In this document: positions 1-13,226 of the stretch, piece after piece
How positions within the stretch are numbered: position 1 is the first letter of the stretch
How the letters are laid out: the number at the start of each line of letters is the position of its first letter
DNA from: Eucommia ulmoides
Lineage: Eukaryota; Streptophyta; Magnoliopsida; Garryales; Eucommiaceae
Reading direction: 5' to 3'
DNA: 64,000 nucleotides
Assembly (NCBI GenBank): GCA_016647705.1
Contig: CM028328.1
Coordinates: 6,101,311 to 6,165,310 of the forward strand
Notes under the pieces: model-generated
What the model was told of the DNA's origin: nothing
Seen by the model: only the letters and a program-made list of their open reading frames with translations
Database searches by the model: none
Position numbers and translations under genes: made by a program

Positions 1-179
1 TCACCAACACCATGGCCTTCATGTTCGAATCATGCCTTATGCCCAGGATCTGTCCATGGGCTCTTGAATCTCCCTTAATCGATTGTGATTACTATCAATG
101 CTGGACCGGATTGAAGTCTCATTTCACATATAATGATGAGGCTGCAAATGACAGAGGCCAGAAGCCGCCTAAAGGTTAA
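1..179 (+). CDS. HGO: Homogentisate 1,2-dioxygenase, C-terminal end (partial)
   Basis: The frame from base 3 reads TNTMAFMFESCLMPRICPWA, continues through DYYQCWTGLKSHF, and stops at TAA 177-179. This matches the conserved C-terminus of plant homogentisate 1,2-dioxygenase. The enzyme is an Fe(II) dioxygenase that opens the ring of homogentisate to 4-maleylacetoacetate in tyrosine catabolism; the same substrate feeds tocopherol and plastoquinone synthesis. Only the last 58 codons lie in the window, so the iron ligands and the start are upstream. The tail after KSHF (YNDEAANDRGQKPPKG) is the variable part of the family. No frameshift is visible, so the gene is probably intact. Longer open frames at 133-389 are shadows over its end and 3' UTR. 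Confidence 0.9.
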   Translation, partial: TNTMAFMFESCLMPRICPWALESPLIDCDYYQCWTGLKSHFTYNDEAANDRGQKPPKG

Positions 180-600
180 TTTATTAGGTTGCCATTTGTT
201 CAGTGTTTCTGTTTCTGTTCCCAAATGCGATATCTTGCTTCTGTTCTGTTTTCCAGATTTGTGGAAGACATTATGGGGAAAAGAACAGAGTTGTTCTCAG
301 ATTTTTGTTTCTATTCCAAGTCTTTTGAGAATAGAAACAATAATCCGGGAATGAAAACACTAAACGAATGCCTCCCATGTATGATATAACAAGTTATACT
401 CTATTCTGAAATAGAGATAGCCTGCATGTAAACATTTCCTAACTGAAAAAAACAAAATAATGCTTGTAGATTTGTGAGATCAGTATGTAAATATGGAACT
501 TCTAGTTTACAAGTGAAATGCATAAAATAAAGTATATGTTTTTCTCCCCTTGTTATATAGACCTCTGTTTCTAGTGTTTTATTTATAAATAAATTTATTT
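180..600 (+). other. Probable 3' UTR and downstream flank of HGO
   Basis: T-rich non-coding sequence directly follows the HGO stop. An AATAAA at 526-531 is a plausible polyadenylation signal about 350 bases after the stop, followed by T-rich sequence. The exact cleavage site cannot be set by eye. Confidence 0.5.
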
Positions 601-3321
601 TTTACCCTTTAACAATTTATTTTTTAGTTGTTATTAAAAATAAATTTCATATTCGATTTAGTTGATGCAAATTGAAGAATTAAAAATTTTAAAAATAAAG
701 ATAGAAAAAATGAGAATAGAAAATTATAAATGATATTATTTATTCAAGTACAATTTACAAATTTTTCCTTTGTTTTTCAGTTTTCATCATTATTTCTTAG
801 TTTTTATTAATATATTGATAGATTTTAATTATGATATTAACTAAAAATTCAACATCATTTGACATTAGGAAATTTTTGAAAGAATTTCATATGTTTTTTT
901 TTTTTTTTAAGAAAACACATTCTATAAAAAAAAATGAAGAAAAATCCATTTTATATTTTTTATGTTTCAAAAAGACTCTTATTAAAAAAATAAAAAAATA
1001 AATAACCCCCGTCCTCTCTCTACCAACTCCACTAGCACATCCCAACATTAACCAATGTGCCACCCCTGGACACTTCCAACCACCACAACACAATCGCCAC
1101 CTCCAGATCTGGAAATCACATGATCTAATTTCTAGATGTAAAAATTAACAACAATATGCCAATATTTTTCTCTCTTTATTTCTCTTTCCTTTTCTCCTCT
1201 TGTTTTTCTCCTTTTCTACCCGATCATGCTTCCTTCCATTGTGAAACATTTCGTTCCTTGCTTCCCCTTAGCATCACCTGATTGAGAAGTGTTTGTCTGC
1301 TCACCCATTACCAAATTGATGATTGGAAAGTTGGAGGATAGCAACAAGGGCACAAGAGACCTGTGGAAGAAGGAAGGGAAAATAAGTACTTACTTTCTTA
1401 TATAGAACTAAGGGAATGGGCGGACTGACTCTTGAAAAAGAAAGGGTGAAAGATTTAATCTTGGCGAATGGTGCAAGAAGAAAGGAGAGGGGACATCATT
1501 CATGGCTAGCTCTCGCTTTGCTTTGAAATAGCTTATGTTTTGCTCTCTTCTCCTTTGTTATTTTACCCTAATCAGGGCCCCAATTTACATTTTGAAATAT
1601 CACATTCGCAAATGATTTTTTTATTATTTGTAGGGGTAGGGTGAGGTGAGGATTACGTTGACGACAACAGTTGCGGTGGTGATAATTTTTATTGTGTTGA
1701 GGTGGCGTTCAATAGTGCTGAATGCTTGTTGTGCTGGTCAACCGTGATTATAACGATGGTGAGACATGTTTGTTGTAGCAAAGATGTTCGTGATTTTCAT
1801 TGTGATGGTGAGGGTGGTAAGCATAGGTGGTGGCGGTGATAGCGAAAGTTTGTTGTTAAGGAGAGTAGTCGTTGTTTCAAGAACAAATTGGGGGTAATTT
1901 TGTCGGGAAATATTATCTATTATATGAATTGGGTTTTTCGTTTAAAAAAACAAAAAGAGTGAAGATATCTTGATATAAAATATGGGCTTGGGGGTCATAC
2001 CAAATTATCCTTTATATTAATTGAATGGCTGAGTTATTTGAAAGGCTGAAAAATAAAGAAATAATGGGGATGCAAAAATATAAGTGAATTATTAGGAGGA
2101 GGAATATATATATACATTTTAAAACTCAATAGTGAAAGTAATTTGATAAAATACGACTTCTATTAATAATATTCTATAATTTTTGTAATGTGCGTAGTTT
2201 TTTAACATTGAACAAAGTTCTTCAAGTTTTTTTTCTCAAAGAAGTCTTTCCGGTCATCTAACGAATCATCTACTTAAAAGAAAGTATTAATTTAAAATTT
2301 TGTTATATTAAGTGTACTATATTCTGCTTAGTAAATAATGAACATTGAAGTAGAGAAAATATTTTAATTAAATCGTTTTTTTTTAGATCTTTAGAGATAA
2401 TAAAGTAAATCTACATTGTCCTTGTTGGTACATTTTAATGAATTATTTATTTTATGTTTTATAAGTTATAGAGGTAGAGTGTCTCCTATTGTCTTAGTGG
2501 ATTAATATTCAATTCAATGTGTTTTTCATATTCTTGTAACTTTGAAGATATTTAGTATTTTGTAATATTTTTCATCTGTTTTCCCTTTAATCTTGTGTAT
2601 TTAGGAGCCGCCTATAAATAGGTCCTCCTACAAATCTTGTGGATAATTCATAATTTGATAAATATATTTTATATGGAGACACAAAAATGTGTTTTTTTGG
2701 TTGAGTTTTGTGTTCTACTATTTGTGCATAGTTATTGTGAGTCAAATTTGTTTTATCTTGGAGGAAACAAGTCAAAGATAAGATCTGTTATACCAGTTTC
2801 AAGGCATTGTCAATCATAAATGACTTGAATGTCCTTAAAGAGAATGAGATTTCCGTTTCTCAGTTCGATATTAGTTTATATTTTTTTCGAATTCATATTT
2901 TCTCCAATAGTTCTTAAGACTTATTTTTTTTTGAAATATTTGCCAAGGTTTTCATATTTCTAAAACATTAGACATGAACAAAATTAATAAATTTTAATGG
3001 AGACATTTAGATAGCATTTGGTTTGATCAAATTGATATTTTTAATTTAGAATAAAAAATAAACGCATATAAATTTTTAAAAATCTCTATGCATTTATTTT
3101 TAATTTCAATTTCAAACTCTATACATAAAATAAAAAAACTATTTTTAATCCGATGAATTCGATAATTTTTTTTCCTCTTTAAAAATAAGGATTTAAGGGG
3201 GGATAGAGAAAAAAAGAAAGAAAAAAAAAAGGAAAGAAAAAGATTATTCTCTCTAGTCTCTACTGTATTCTCATGTTCATTAAGTTATAATAATATTTTA
3301 GTAATTAGCAAAACAATTAAG
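601..3321. other. AT-rich intergenic stretch without recognised genes
   Basis: No coding frame here resembles a known protein. It holds A/T runs, a GGTGGTGG-like purine-rich patch around 1640-1880, and a TATAAATAGG motif near 2611 flanked by LTR-like sequence that could be a decayed retroelement fragment. The 2.7 kb separates HGO from the large gypsy element. Confidence 0.5.
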
Positions 3322-3326
3322 AGATG

Positions 3327-3917
3327 TGATATTGCCAAAAGTCCTTAGCACATGCAAATGATTAAACACGTGCCAAAAATCTTCACAACCTTTTTCTTCA
3401 ACCTGCAAAATTGATTAGCTCCAAAGGACATCGGTGTGGTGTCGGCCAAAGAACCCCCAGCATGAAAATAAGTTAGCTTGCTTTTTTGGGAGAAAAATCA
3501 AGTATTTGAATCATAAAATAATATATTGATATCTTCCTTTTATATAGACTTCTTTAATTATATTTGTGAGATCGCCTTCTCTACGATCTCCTTCTATTTG
3601 CATAGGAACTAGCGATGATCTCGCTCACAACCAGTTAGTTGGTTGCGATTCTGCTCATGTAATGGGGGTAGTGGGAAACTTGGGCTGACCTCTTCTTGGC
3701 CTTTCCACTGTGGGTTTCGATTACCCATGATTGGGCCCCCTTATCGGGCTTTTTCTTTTTAAGTATGGGGCCGTTACGACCTCTTTCCTGGTGGACTGGT
3801 GTATACCGCCCAGTATGATTACCAGTTTGTTGTTTGTGGGTCGGATTACTAACCCGACCCGACCCATCTAAGCTTTCAAGTATCTATTAATCGTGGGCGA
3901 GAATTTCTCCCATATCA
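3327..3917 (-). repeat. 3' LTR of the outer gypsy element
   Basis: Begins TGATATTGCC and ends CATATCA on the + strand. It matches 24539-25138 along its length, with some 20 or more differences by eye in the first ~165 bases. On the minus strand it starts TGATATGGG after a short purine run (AAAAGGGCAA, 3918-3927) that would be the polypurine tract. A TATATAAAAGG box is read on the minus strand near 3537-3547. Confidence 0.9.
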
Positions 3918-4061
3918 TTTGCCCTTTTGACTTTCGTGACGATTCAGATAAGAGAAATGAAAGATCACCTCTCCATTCGCATAAGTTCTTATCTTTTTTT
4001 CAATCTCTTAATTGTGTAGTTTGTTCAAGCTTGATTTTTTATTTTTGTTATTCTATTTAAA

Positions 4062-5979
4062 ATGTCGTTGAGTTCATTAAACAGTTTGGTTGAGGTTGGT
4101 TCGTCGTCGACTTTTCTTGCGGAAGAGATGATGCCTGCCAAAGCCCATATGTCCACCGCCTAGTTTACTGGGAAGATCATGGCGCTAGTTCTTTCTTGGA
4201 AGAGTGGCTCGAGCCATTCTGAGAACAATATAGTATTCCTCTGTCGATTTTTATTAGGGTTCCATCCGAGGACGAACGTACATATAGCGCCAAAGGAGAT
4301 AAAATATGTCTCTTTGTATGGATGTTCGAATATAGCCTTAAACTTCGTTTTACTCATTTCCTTTGCAATCTTTTTCGTCAATTAGAGATTACCCCATCCC
4401 AATTAGCGCCCAATGGTTTTTGTCAGATCATGGGAGCTCTAGCGCTTTCTCGGGTGAACAACATTCCCCCTTTTGTAGATACGATTAGGAGTATCTGTTC
4501 CCTTAAATTTCTTCATGATAATTTATTACTCAACCGTCAAGAAGTACTCCTTCCTTACTGTCCTTCTTGTTGCTATGAATGGAGGTTGGCGGAAGCGATA
4601 CCTCTTCTTCAAAGGTAATTGAGAGTTCTCTTATGATGAAATAGGGTAGCCTTCAGTTATGCTGAAACACTTTAACTTCCCGAGTAATTCCCTTTTACTT
4701 TTACCTTTTGCAATTGAATGCATGAGTTTTGCACTAGTGGTCTTACATTTTCTTGGATTATCTTGTGCAGGTGAAAGTGCCTGCAAATGTTTTTGCCTTA
4801 CGCTTAAGGTCGAGGACAAATTGAAGAGGCTCCTAGTTCCAGAAAAAAAAGTATTGCAAGGTTCTCCCCTATAATCTATTCATTTAACTAGAAATGGATG
4901 AGTCTGGAATCAATCGTTTACATGACTTGGCTTTAGTAAAGAAGAGGAAAAGAGCGGTTAAAAAGCTTTTTAGGCCATCTGGGCAACTAGCACTACAGCT
5001 AACTGCCCAAGCTACTGCTTAGCCTATTGTTCAGCCTCCTGCTCAACCTGTTGCATCTCGTCCAACAACTTCTCGAACCCTAACAGCTTGGCTCATTCTT
5101 CCCACATCGTTTGATTCTGATGATTCTCAACCATTGAGTAGACGTCGTCGTGGGTTCGTCTCTGTGCTAGTTTCCACTACTCAAGTTCTAATTCCCACAA
5201 AGATTAGAGGGCTGGAACTTGTCACTCATGCAACTAGGATCCCTATTATCTGCGCTTCAGAACCTGCTTCAACGAGTACTCAGCCACTTCTTCCTGCATC
5301 AACTATTTTCAGTCAGAGGACGTCTGCTTCTCCAAGTAGTCGAGGCATGTCTCGTGAGCAGATGTGCCACTTGCCGAATGAGGCAGCCCTTTTTATTCCC
5401 AATCGCTAGGAGATTTTTGACAATGCCATCAAGACCTTGTTTGAGCAGTCATAGGATAAGAGCCGGGCCAAAATTGGGAATCGCAGCCGGGCTGATCTTT
5501 TTAGGACCCTTATTTGTGCACTTCTTTAGGTAATTTTATTATCTTTTAGTAATTTTTGGACCTTTTGATAATGTTATATAAGTTTCTAATCAATTGTTAT
5601 CATCTTGTAGAGCATCTATATTTTCTCTACGCTAGCAGGGAGTTCTGATGATATGGCTGAATTGGATACTCAGCTCATGCGTCAATTGACTGACTCCAGC
5701 TGCTTGGAAAAGGACCATCGTGTTCTTCAGGAATAAAAGATTTCTCTTGAGACTGATATGGCCATGGTAAGGTCGTCTAAAGAGAAGTTCGAAATTGACA
5801 TGCATGCTGCCAACACAAAATGTGAAGCACTGCAGAAGAGCAACCAACTATTTCTTACAGAGAATAATAGGTTTTTGGCCGAGAACTCTACACTGAGGGC
5901 AGAGATCAACTCAGCATAGTCAGAGGTAGATCTTCTAAAGACTGATCTCCAGACCAAGGATACTGCTATTTAGGCCAAG
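4062..5979 (+). pseudogene. Antisense ORF of the outer element, first part (putative gypsy-type transposon domain)
   Basis: From ATG 4062 (MSLSSLNSLVEVGSSSTFLA) broken + frames continue opposite to gag-pol. LEITPSQLAPNGFCQIMGAL near 4382-4440 resembles the SQL.PN.W block of the 'putative gypsy type transposon' family (Pfam PF04195) found in Tat-element extra ORFs. WRKRYLFFKG follows in another frame at ~4589-4614. Further on comes a Ser/Pro/Thr-rich part, then a coiled-coil part (5640-5975) with TAG stops at Gln-like positions. GT-AG intron-like gaps are at 4615-4770 and 5530-5610. The ORF is cut at 5979 by the nested element and resumes at 16501. Confidence 0.55.
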
Positions 5980-8702
5980 TGACACGCCTTGATTTTCCGA
6001 AAGGAAAAAAATACTAAATAAATTATAGCTTAAAAAAGAAGGGGTTTTCAAGCACCGATTTTTTCAAAAACATACTTAGGTCATTTTAAAATTGAAGAGT
6101 CGCCACCTATTATTGGGTTTAAATGGTGTGCTAGGTCACCGAATTTAGAAAATAAATTTAAAAGGTCTAAGTAAAAATTGACTAAAAAAAAATACGGTCA
6201 AACGAAATATTCATTTAAAGGCTCAGGTTTGATTACGCTCGAGGAAGATGTCAGGCCCCCCAAGACGCCCATCCGAAAATGACACCTTATGTACAATTAA
6301 ATCTAATTAATTTAAGTCCGAATATTTTATTTTATTTTAAAATCTCTTTATTCTTATAAAATATTTTTGGTATTTTTTAAAAATAAGGTGGGACAAGTTT
6401 TTGTATTTTTTTTGGGAATGTTCCCCCAGTATAACCTTTTATCAAATATTAAGAATTCGACAAGAATGTCACCGGGGGTTTTTATGTATGTTTTTGAGAG
6501 ATTTTTTTAATTTAAATAGGCAAATTAAAATAAGTGACTAAGAATGAAAATATGAATGCCAAAACTAACATCTATATGAATTCTATTTTTATGCAAAAGT
6601 GATCTAAAAACTAAAAAGTTTAATTTAAATATGTCAATGCAAAACGATATGAGTTTGGAAATTGAATAGGAAACACTACGTGAATTAATGTGATTATGCG
6701 TGACAATGATTTAATTATTTAATATAAAAATATAAGTGGTGCACGTGTCGTGACTAGATGTGAAAAAATAGCATGGATTCGTGAAATAAATAAAGACAAA
6801 AAAAATCTATATGTATAAGAAGGTGTAAATGGTGAAAGTGTTCTAAACATGCCGTCTAAATGATATAAGAAATAAATATACTAGGGATGCAAAAATGTCT
6901 ATTTTAAGTTTGCATGATTAATTTAAAGAAATCCCGATTAGAAATTTTCTCAAATTCTATGGATATGAGAATCGAGGGAGTATCACGGAAACGAGTTTTG
7001 TCAAAATTAATTCCACCAAAACTTAAGTAAAATCTAACGGAACGTCTTACCGAAGGAAACAATTTACTAAACCGATTGTTTCTAAATTTTATTTTGTTTG
7101 GGAAATTAGATTGGCGATAAAGAAATCTTTCTTTCAATATATTGAATTGTTGCATTCACCCTAAGGTTTGTGGGAGTTAATTTTTACAAAACAATTTATT
7201 ATTATATTTTTAATATTTTTATTATTTAAAAAAAATCCAGAAAAGTGAACACAAAAATAATGATCGCCCATTTGAGTTACTGTTTCTTTACTTTAAATTT
7301 TGCTTTTATAAAAAATCTAGAAAAAAATACTTGTTCTATCAATTTTTTCAAATCAAGAATAAACAAAGATTTCCCTTTAAAACAAATGAAAAGGCAAAAT
7401 TAGAAGGAATGAAACAGTAATAAAAAAAACTGAATCTTATATTCCGATCACAATGTATAGGATTTATCATTTTTTTTATTTTTTTTATTTTTGGTTTTCT
7501 TATTTTTTTTGTATTTCAAGGTTTTTGAAAAATAAATAAATAAAATAAAATAAAAATAGAAAAATAAATAATGAAAATATCATTCAGCTAATGCTCGGGG
7601 ATTAAGTTTAACATGAGAAACTCATCCTGGCGTTTTCATCGGATGACTTACTTTTTTTTTTTTTTTTTTTTTAAATTATTATTATGAATCATAAACAAAA
7701 TAAAAAAATTTGCAAAAATGAATAAAATAAAAAAATAGCGAGATACGTTCTCGTCTAAATCTCAAAGGTTTAGATTAAGAATTGAAAAATCTCATCTCAA
7801 CGTTTTCATTGAATCATTGGACAATTAAAAGAAATAAAAAGCTTATAATAATTTAAACTATGGAGATATTTAAATAAATTGAAAAATAAAAGAAAAACAT
7901 ATTTGTTCTTAGCCAAGAATCCCGATACTCGATTTTTTTCACTTTCGCACATGGCTTCCCGAAAAGGCTTTCAATGGAAATCACTCTCTAAGGGATTTTG
8001 CCCTCTCAATTTCTCAATAAAATAAGGTGGGAAGAGGAGGATCCTATTTATAGGAAATGATGGGGCGTGAAAAACACAAGAAAATTCTAAAAAAATAGGT
8101 CTGTCCGCCAAAGCTTAGTCCAAATTGGACAGTGAAAGGGAAAATTCATAAAAATAGGAAGAAATGAAGGTTTTGGTCATAGGGAGCGTGAGAAACATGC
8201 GCCTTTCACTGTCTCTACTGTTCGCGCCCATGGTCTCTCTCTCAGGTGCACACACACACGGCATTAAAGGGGATTCATTGGTTCTCAAACATACACACAA
8301 CTAGAATAGGGGGGGGGGGGCACTGATTTTTCATACACATTGCTCACACACACATACGACAATTGCATGAACAAGGGTGGTCCCATGCACCTTCTTTGAT
8401 CTCTCTTTCTCTTTCTCTATCTCTTTCTCTCTCCCTCTCTTGTCACACACACATACATGGACATAAAAGAGGAGGGGCCCCACAATCACAAGATTCTCTA
8501 TTTCTATTATATTATCTCTCATGTTTCTTATTTCCACTTGTTCCCTTTCTTCTTTCAATTTCAACCCATTTTCTTTATTTTTGATTTTTCTCTGTTCTTT
8601 TTCTTTGATTTTTTATTTTATATTTTCTGAAATAAAACAAACTAAAGTTATCTATAAAATAAAATATAAATTTTGTGGGATGGTCAAAATGTCGTGTCTA
8701 CA
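5980..8702 (-). repeat. 3' LTR of the nested element
   Basis: 2723 bp; matches 13761-16495 throughout, with many substitutions and indels in A/T runs. It contains a poly-T run near 7650-7671 and CA/CT microsatellites at 8240-8460. The open frames inside it (e.g. 6904-7155, 8331-8584) recur in the partner LTR and look non-coding. Confidence 0.9.
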
Positions 8703-8720
8703 ACTATCCCTCTTTGTCAT
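8703..8720 (-). other. Polypurine tract of the nested element
   Basis: Read on the minus strand, GACAAAGAGGGATAGT directly precedes the LTR start TGTAGACA. This purine-rich motif next to the 3' LTR primes plus-strand DNA synthesis in LTR elements. Confidence 0.7.
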
Positions 8721-9019
8721 GTGAGTTCCACTTTCTTGACAAAGACAAAAGACCACGTTATTTTGATCGTCCTATTTTCTGGATTTTTCAAAGCATTTTT
8801 TATATTTTTTGAAATTTTATAACAAAAGACGAAATTAAAAGAGAGACCCATTTTCAGAGCGTGATAGAAAATGATGGGAACAGAATATGGATGAATTGCG
8901 ACTGAACCCCATAAGGGTCGCCTACATATCTCGACGATGCCAAGAATCAGGTCACAAGTAGTTCAACTTATGCCCCAAGTGGGGCAAGGAGAGAATGCAA
9001 AAATAAAGTGACACTCATG

Positions 9020-9600
9020 GAGAAGCGAAGCAAAATATAAAAGGCCGTCAAGGAGAGACAAATGCAAAAATGAAAACGTTATCACAAGGAGGCAAAATGC
9101 GACATGAAATGCCATCACGGAGAGGCAACAATAAAAAGATCCATCACAGAGAGGCAACAATAAAAGAGCCATCATGGAGAGGCTAAATGCAAAATGTAAA
9201 GCCATCACGGAGAGGTATAATGCAAATGAAAAGCTATCACGGAGAGGCATAATGTAAGTGGAAAGTCATCACGGAGAGACATAATGCAAAATGTAAAGCC
9301 ATCACGGAGAGGCATAATGCAAAAGAAAAGTCATCACGGAAAGGCTGAATATAACATGAAATGCCATCATGGAAAGACAACAATAAAACGAACCATCACG
9401 AAGATGTTAAATGTAACATGAAATACCATCATGAAGAGGCAACAATAAAAGAGCCATCATGGAGAGGTTGAATGCAACATGAGATGCCATCACAGAGAGG
9501 TATAATGCAAATGTAAAGCCATTACGAAGAGGTATAATGCAAATGAAAAGCCATCATGGAGAGGATGAATGCAACATGAAATACTATCACGGAGAGGCAA
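9020..9600. repeat. Tandem array of ~25-40 bp units in the 3' region of the nested element
   Basis: Roughly 18 imperfect copies of a unit with CCATCACGGAGAGGC followed by AATGCAA.ATGAAA-like sequence; many copies show CACGG changed to CATGG. It lies shortly upstream of the 3' LTR in the element's direction. The 95-aa minus frame here is the array read through and not a gene. Confidence 0.85.
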
Positions 9601-11372
9601 GTGTGAAATAATGGCGAGATATAAAATGTGCCCCAGCCTATGGCTAGGGTTGCTAAGTTCAAAATTTCTTAGATGTAGAAACGGAAAAAATTCATATAAT
9701 GTGCTCCAGCTTGGGATTGGGGCAAAAATGATGGATATAGGTATAAAATATGCCCCAGCCCGCGGTTAGGACTGACATTTCAATAACCGAACCTTTTAGA
9801 GCAAAATGCATACTTGGATGCTTATTTAGAGCTTTTGAATTTCAGCAATAATGATTTCCAATTCGAGTCAACAAGAAAATAAAAAATCTTAGTGACAGAG
9901 AAATCCACGCTCCCAGCCCTTTTGAGATCCCTATAGGTAGACAAGAAAACACATGCAAAACAAAATTTTAGTCTGAAAAACTTGTCACCTTTGATGACTT
10001 GCAATTTCGTTCCCCCTTTTCGACCGTAATGACTTCGGCTGATGGCGCTTAGATCGGAGCAGTATCAAGAGATTTTTCCATTTGAATTTAGCAGCTTTAC
10101 TTTCCAACTCAGGGCCCGACATGCCTCAAGGTGATTTGATGAGACTTCTCTCTCTCTCTCTCTCTCTTTATTTTTTATTTTTTAACTTCTGAGATATCGC
10201 TTTTTAACTCAAGTGAGGGCCCAACATGTCCCATCAAGGTCTCCCTGACTTGCTCGACTAGATTCTTATCTTTTTAAATTTCTAGGTACTTCGATACTTG
10301 GGGTTCTAATACTTCTGGATGCTCTGTGTTTTTTCAAGTCTTGCAAAACTGATTTAGTCCAAAAAATGGGTAAATGTCAAAAATTACTAAAACGAGTACC
10401 TTCAATGTCCGATATGATTTTATATGAAATCTTGAGTCAAGATTGTAGAAGAATATGGTTCCAATACATTTTTAGACCAAGATCAATGTTTTTTTTCACA
10501 AATTCTGATTCCATTCAAATTTATCAAGTTCTAATTCTGAAAAATGTCGTTTGCTCGCCAATTTGGACCGAGAAAAACTTGAACAAATCAATCTCTCATC
10601 TTTCTTTTCTCTTCAAATCTCTTTCAAATTTCAGTGGCACTTCTTGCTCGGTTATCCCATTTTTTTTTTTATAGATGATTGAACTTACAATGGTTTAGGG
10701 GCAACTGAGCTTATTAATGAACTTGATCTTCTTTGCGAATTGAGACATTCTTGCACATTTGAGAGTTTCTTCATTGGGATCATTGGCTTGGGATGATTGT
10801 GTTCCCTTTTCTCCATTGGGTAACTTAGACAACAAGTAAATCAGGATGTTTACATTCAGTTTTATCAATCACTAAAGGACCACCGGAGATAGTTTGACCA
10901 GCTTGTAGCAATATATCAAAGCATCGTTAGGACAATGAATACCAATCTTGACTTTCGAATCCTCTGATACTCTAGAATTGTTGTCAAAGTTGGTCAACTG
11001 CCTTTGGATCTCACTATCATTTGGCAAAACATAACTTTTCTTTGTTGCTATTCCCATTAGATCATGGTCTAGTTCTATATTGAAATCGTATACTTGCACC
11101 CTCACTCAGTCATATCACATACAGCATATGCAGGCAATTTTGGGTACTTGAAAGAGTAAGATTCAAATATTATACCACAGTTTTGGATAAAACCATATTG
11201 CATTTATTGAAATTTAAAAGTCATTACAGAGCAAAATTCCTTTCTATCCAAAAGACTAATGGGATGGAAAAGTTAGTACACAGAAACATCCTAATTTTAT
11301 CAAAACTTCTAGCAAATTGAAAGTAAACAAGAAAACCCAGTTCTATAGACTTTAGTTTTTTGAACTTGAGCC
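9601..11372 (-). other. Internal region of the nested element without recognisable pol
   Basis: No RT, RNase H or integrase motif is seen on either strand. It holds a (CT)n run at 10149-10166, repeated 'tgccccagcc' phrases at 9627-9765, and a 77-aa minus frame (10872-11105) of unknown nature. This is where pol would be expected. Confidence 0.55.
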
Positions 11373-13226
11373 TCAGGTGCATGAATCGTTCCCATCTCCA
11401 CCAACGTTTTGGTAAAGATTGACTTCACTACTCTTTAAAGGTGCATGCTCAGGCAACGAATTTTGTTGACAGTTTGGCGCACTGGTCTCAGGATTTTTAG
11501 GAAATATGATGGCTCTTGTTCGTATGAACTCCCGAATCTTGTCTTTCAAGTGATAGCACAGCTCGGTCGTATGTCCTTTGGATCCCGAGCGATACTCACA
11601 GGAAACATTCGAAAAAATAACTTTACTTCCAGGCTTATGCTCGTAGGATGGAAGGAGTGTCAGCATCCATTGCTTCAAACAACTTCGGTATAGCTCAGTG
11701 ATTGAGACAAAAAAATCTAGCAGTTCTTTGTCATCATTCTGGAAGTTCCCCGCAATAGTGCGAGGATAATAGCCTAGGTAGTATTGGGTTCCTGACTTTA
11801 AGGTGTGGTTAGAAATTTGAGGTGGTGGGTTTTGGTTTGGCTGATATGAGGGTGTATGGTAGGCTTGAGGGTATTATTGAGAAGTGTGGTTTTGGAAAGG
11901 TAGATGTGCGTTCTGGTAGTAGCGGGGACGACTTTGGGAATATGGCTGATTCCGGGGGTAATTTTGGTTTTGGCAATTTTGAGGGAGGTGGTTATAGTAT
12001 TAGTTGTTTTGGTTCGGGTAATTTTAGGGATATGAGGGTTGGGGGTTGTTTTGGTGAAAGTTTCGCTGGGGGAAAACGATGACAGCTACTTCATTTTCTC
12101 TTTTCTTTGGAGGAGCTGACCTCTTTGTTGAGTCAGGTGAGGCCCCTTCAATCTTTCCGCTCTTTATTCTTTCTTTCGTAACTTCAGCTTACTTGATCGC
12201 ATTGCTAAAGGAAGCCACTGCTATGCTCGAGAGATCTTGATAAAACGACGGCGTCTAGATTGACTTGAATATATCTAACTAAGCCTTTTCGCTCAGTCTG
12301 GGGAAAACTTTGGCAGCCTCCTCCCTCCAGCGGGCAGTGTATCTCCGAAAGCTTTCATCTTTCTTCTTTAGTATCTGGTACAAGGTATTACGGTCCGGCG
12401 CGACATCCTTATTGTACACATACTGCTCACATAAGGCTTCTACTAGATCCTCGAAGGTCTTGATCTGTGATAGGTCCAGGGTCATATACCTGCTGAGAGT
12501 TGGTCGTTTTAATGATCTCCGAAATATCTTCAGGTAGAGGTCTTCATTCTGAGCATGGACTCCCAATTCCTCTTTCTAAATGCTAGCATGCCACTTTGGG
12601 GGGCCAATACTGTCATACTTCGTGAACTCTGGAACTATGAAGTTTTCCGGGTATACCACCTGGGGTAATGCTGACAGTTCCTTGTATGCCATTTTTTTGG
12701 ATGGTTTTTGCATTTTCATTTCTTCCATCGCTCTCTCCAATTCCTCCATTTTTAGAACCCAGGCTGGAGGAGGGGGTCCATCTTCTTCCCTGTATTCGAT
12801 TTCAACGGTCGGGGCCGGTCGATTTGTATTTAGATTATTAGATAGAGCAACGACCTTCTCCGGGTGAATGAGGATCTACGGTGTAGAGGGTGCCGGGCCA
12901 TTGAGTGAGGCCTGATAGATATACCCCTGGCTGGGATATACCGACACTCCGTAGGCGAAGGGATGAGGGCCCATCTGGGGTCCATAGTAGATTGGTACCA
13001 TGAAGTTTGGGCCGGCGTGGTTCGAATTCGGCACCGAGTTCTCCATCCCCATACTTGGATGGTTTTCATTTGGTGATTCAGTCACAAGAGTTCCACTGGA
13101 TGGGGGAACAGGCATCTCCTGGGGTCGGCTAAGTTTATGGATAATTTTCCTCAGCATGTCGATGGTTTCTTGCGTTCGAGCCATCTGGGCCTTACAGGGA
13201 GATTCAGGATTGCCTTTTGATGTCAT
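11373..13226 (-). pseudogene. Gag of the nested Ogre-like element, frame-broken
   Basis: Minus frames 13226-12876 (N-terminal, MTSKGNPESPCKAQMARTQE, then a Pro-rich linker), 12566-12279 and 11678-11373 make up a gag. The middle part reads FRRSLKRPTLSRYMTLD ... QYVYNKDVAPDRNTLYQILK ... FRRYTARWREEAAKVFPRLSE, the capsid core typical of Ogre-type gag. The last part has a Cys/His motif, CEYRSGSKGHTTELCYHLKD. Between 12280 and 11680 lies Pro/Gln-rich coding; the Gly/Phe-rich + frame at 11822-12082 is its shadow. Frames do not join without breaks. Confidence 0.75.

Noticed and set aside
133..389. Two + frames at the left end
   Set aside because: They overlap the HGO end and its 3' UTR in other frames; the HGO frame itself matches the family and stops at 179.
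8331..8584. Ser/Leu-rich and Glu/Arg-rich frames on both strands, also at 16115-16421
   Set aside because: They fall in CT/CA microsatellites inside the paired LTRs of the nested element and are not conserved as proteins between the two copies.
8963..9250. 95-aa hydrophobic minus frame resembling membrane segments
   Set aside because: It is the tandem array read through; the repeat unit explains the repeated Leu/Ala/Phe pattern.
9020..9600. CRISPR-like array
   Set aside because: Units are imperfect and contiguous with no constant repeat-spacer alternation, and the genome is a plant's.
11822..12082. Gly/Phe-rich + strand frame resembling a glycine-rich protein
   Set aside because: It is the antisense shadow of the Pro/Gln-rich part of the minus-strand gag of the nested element.
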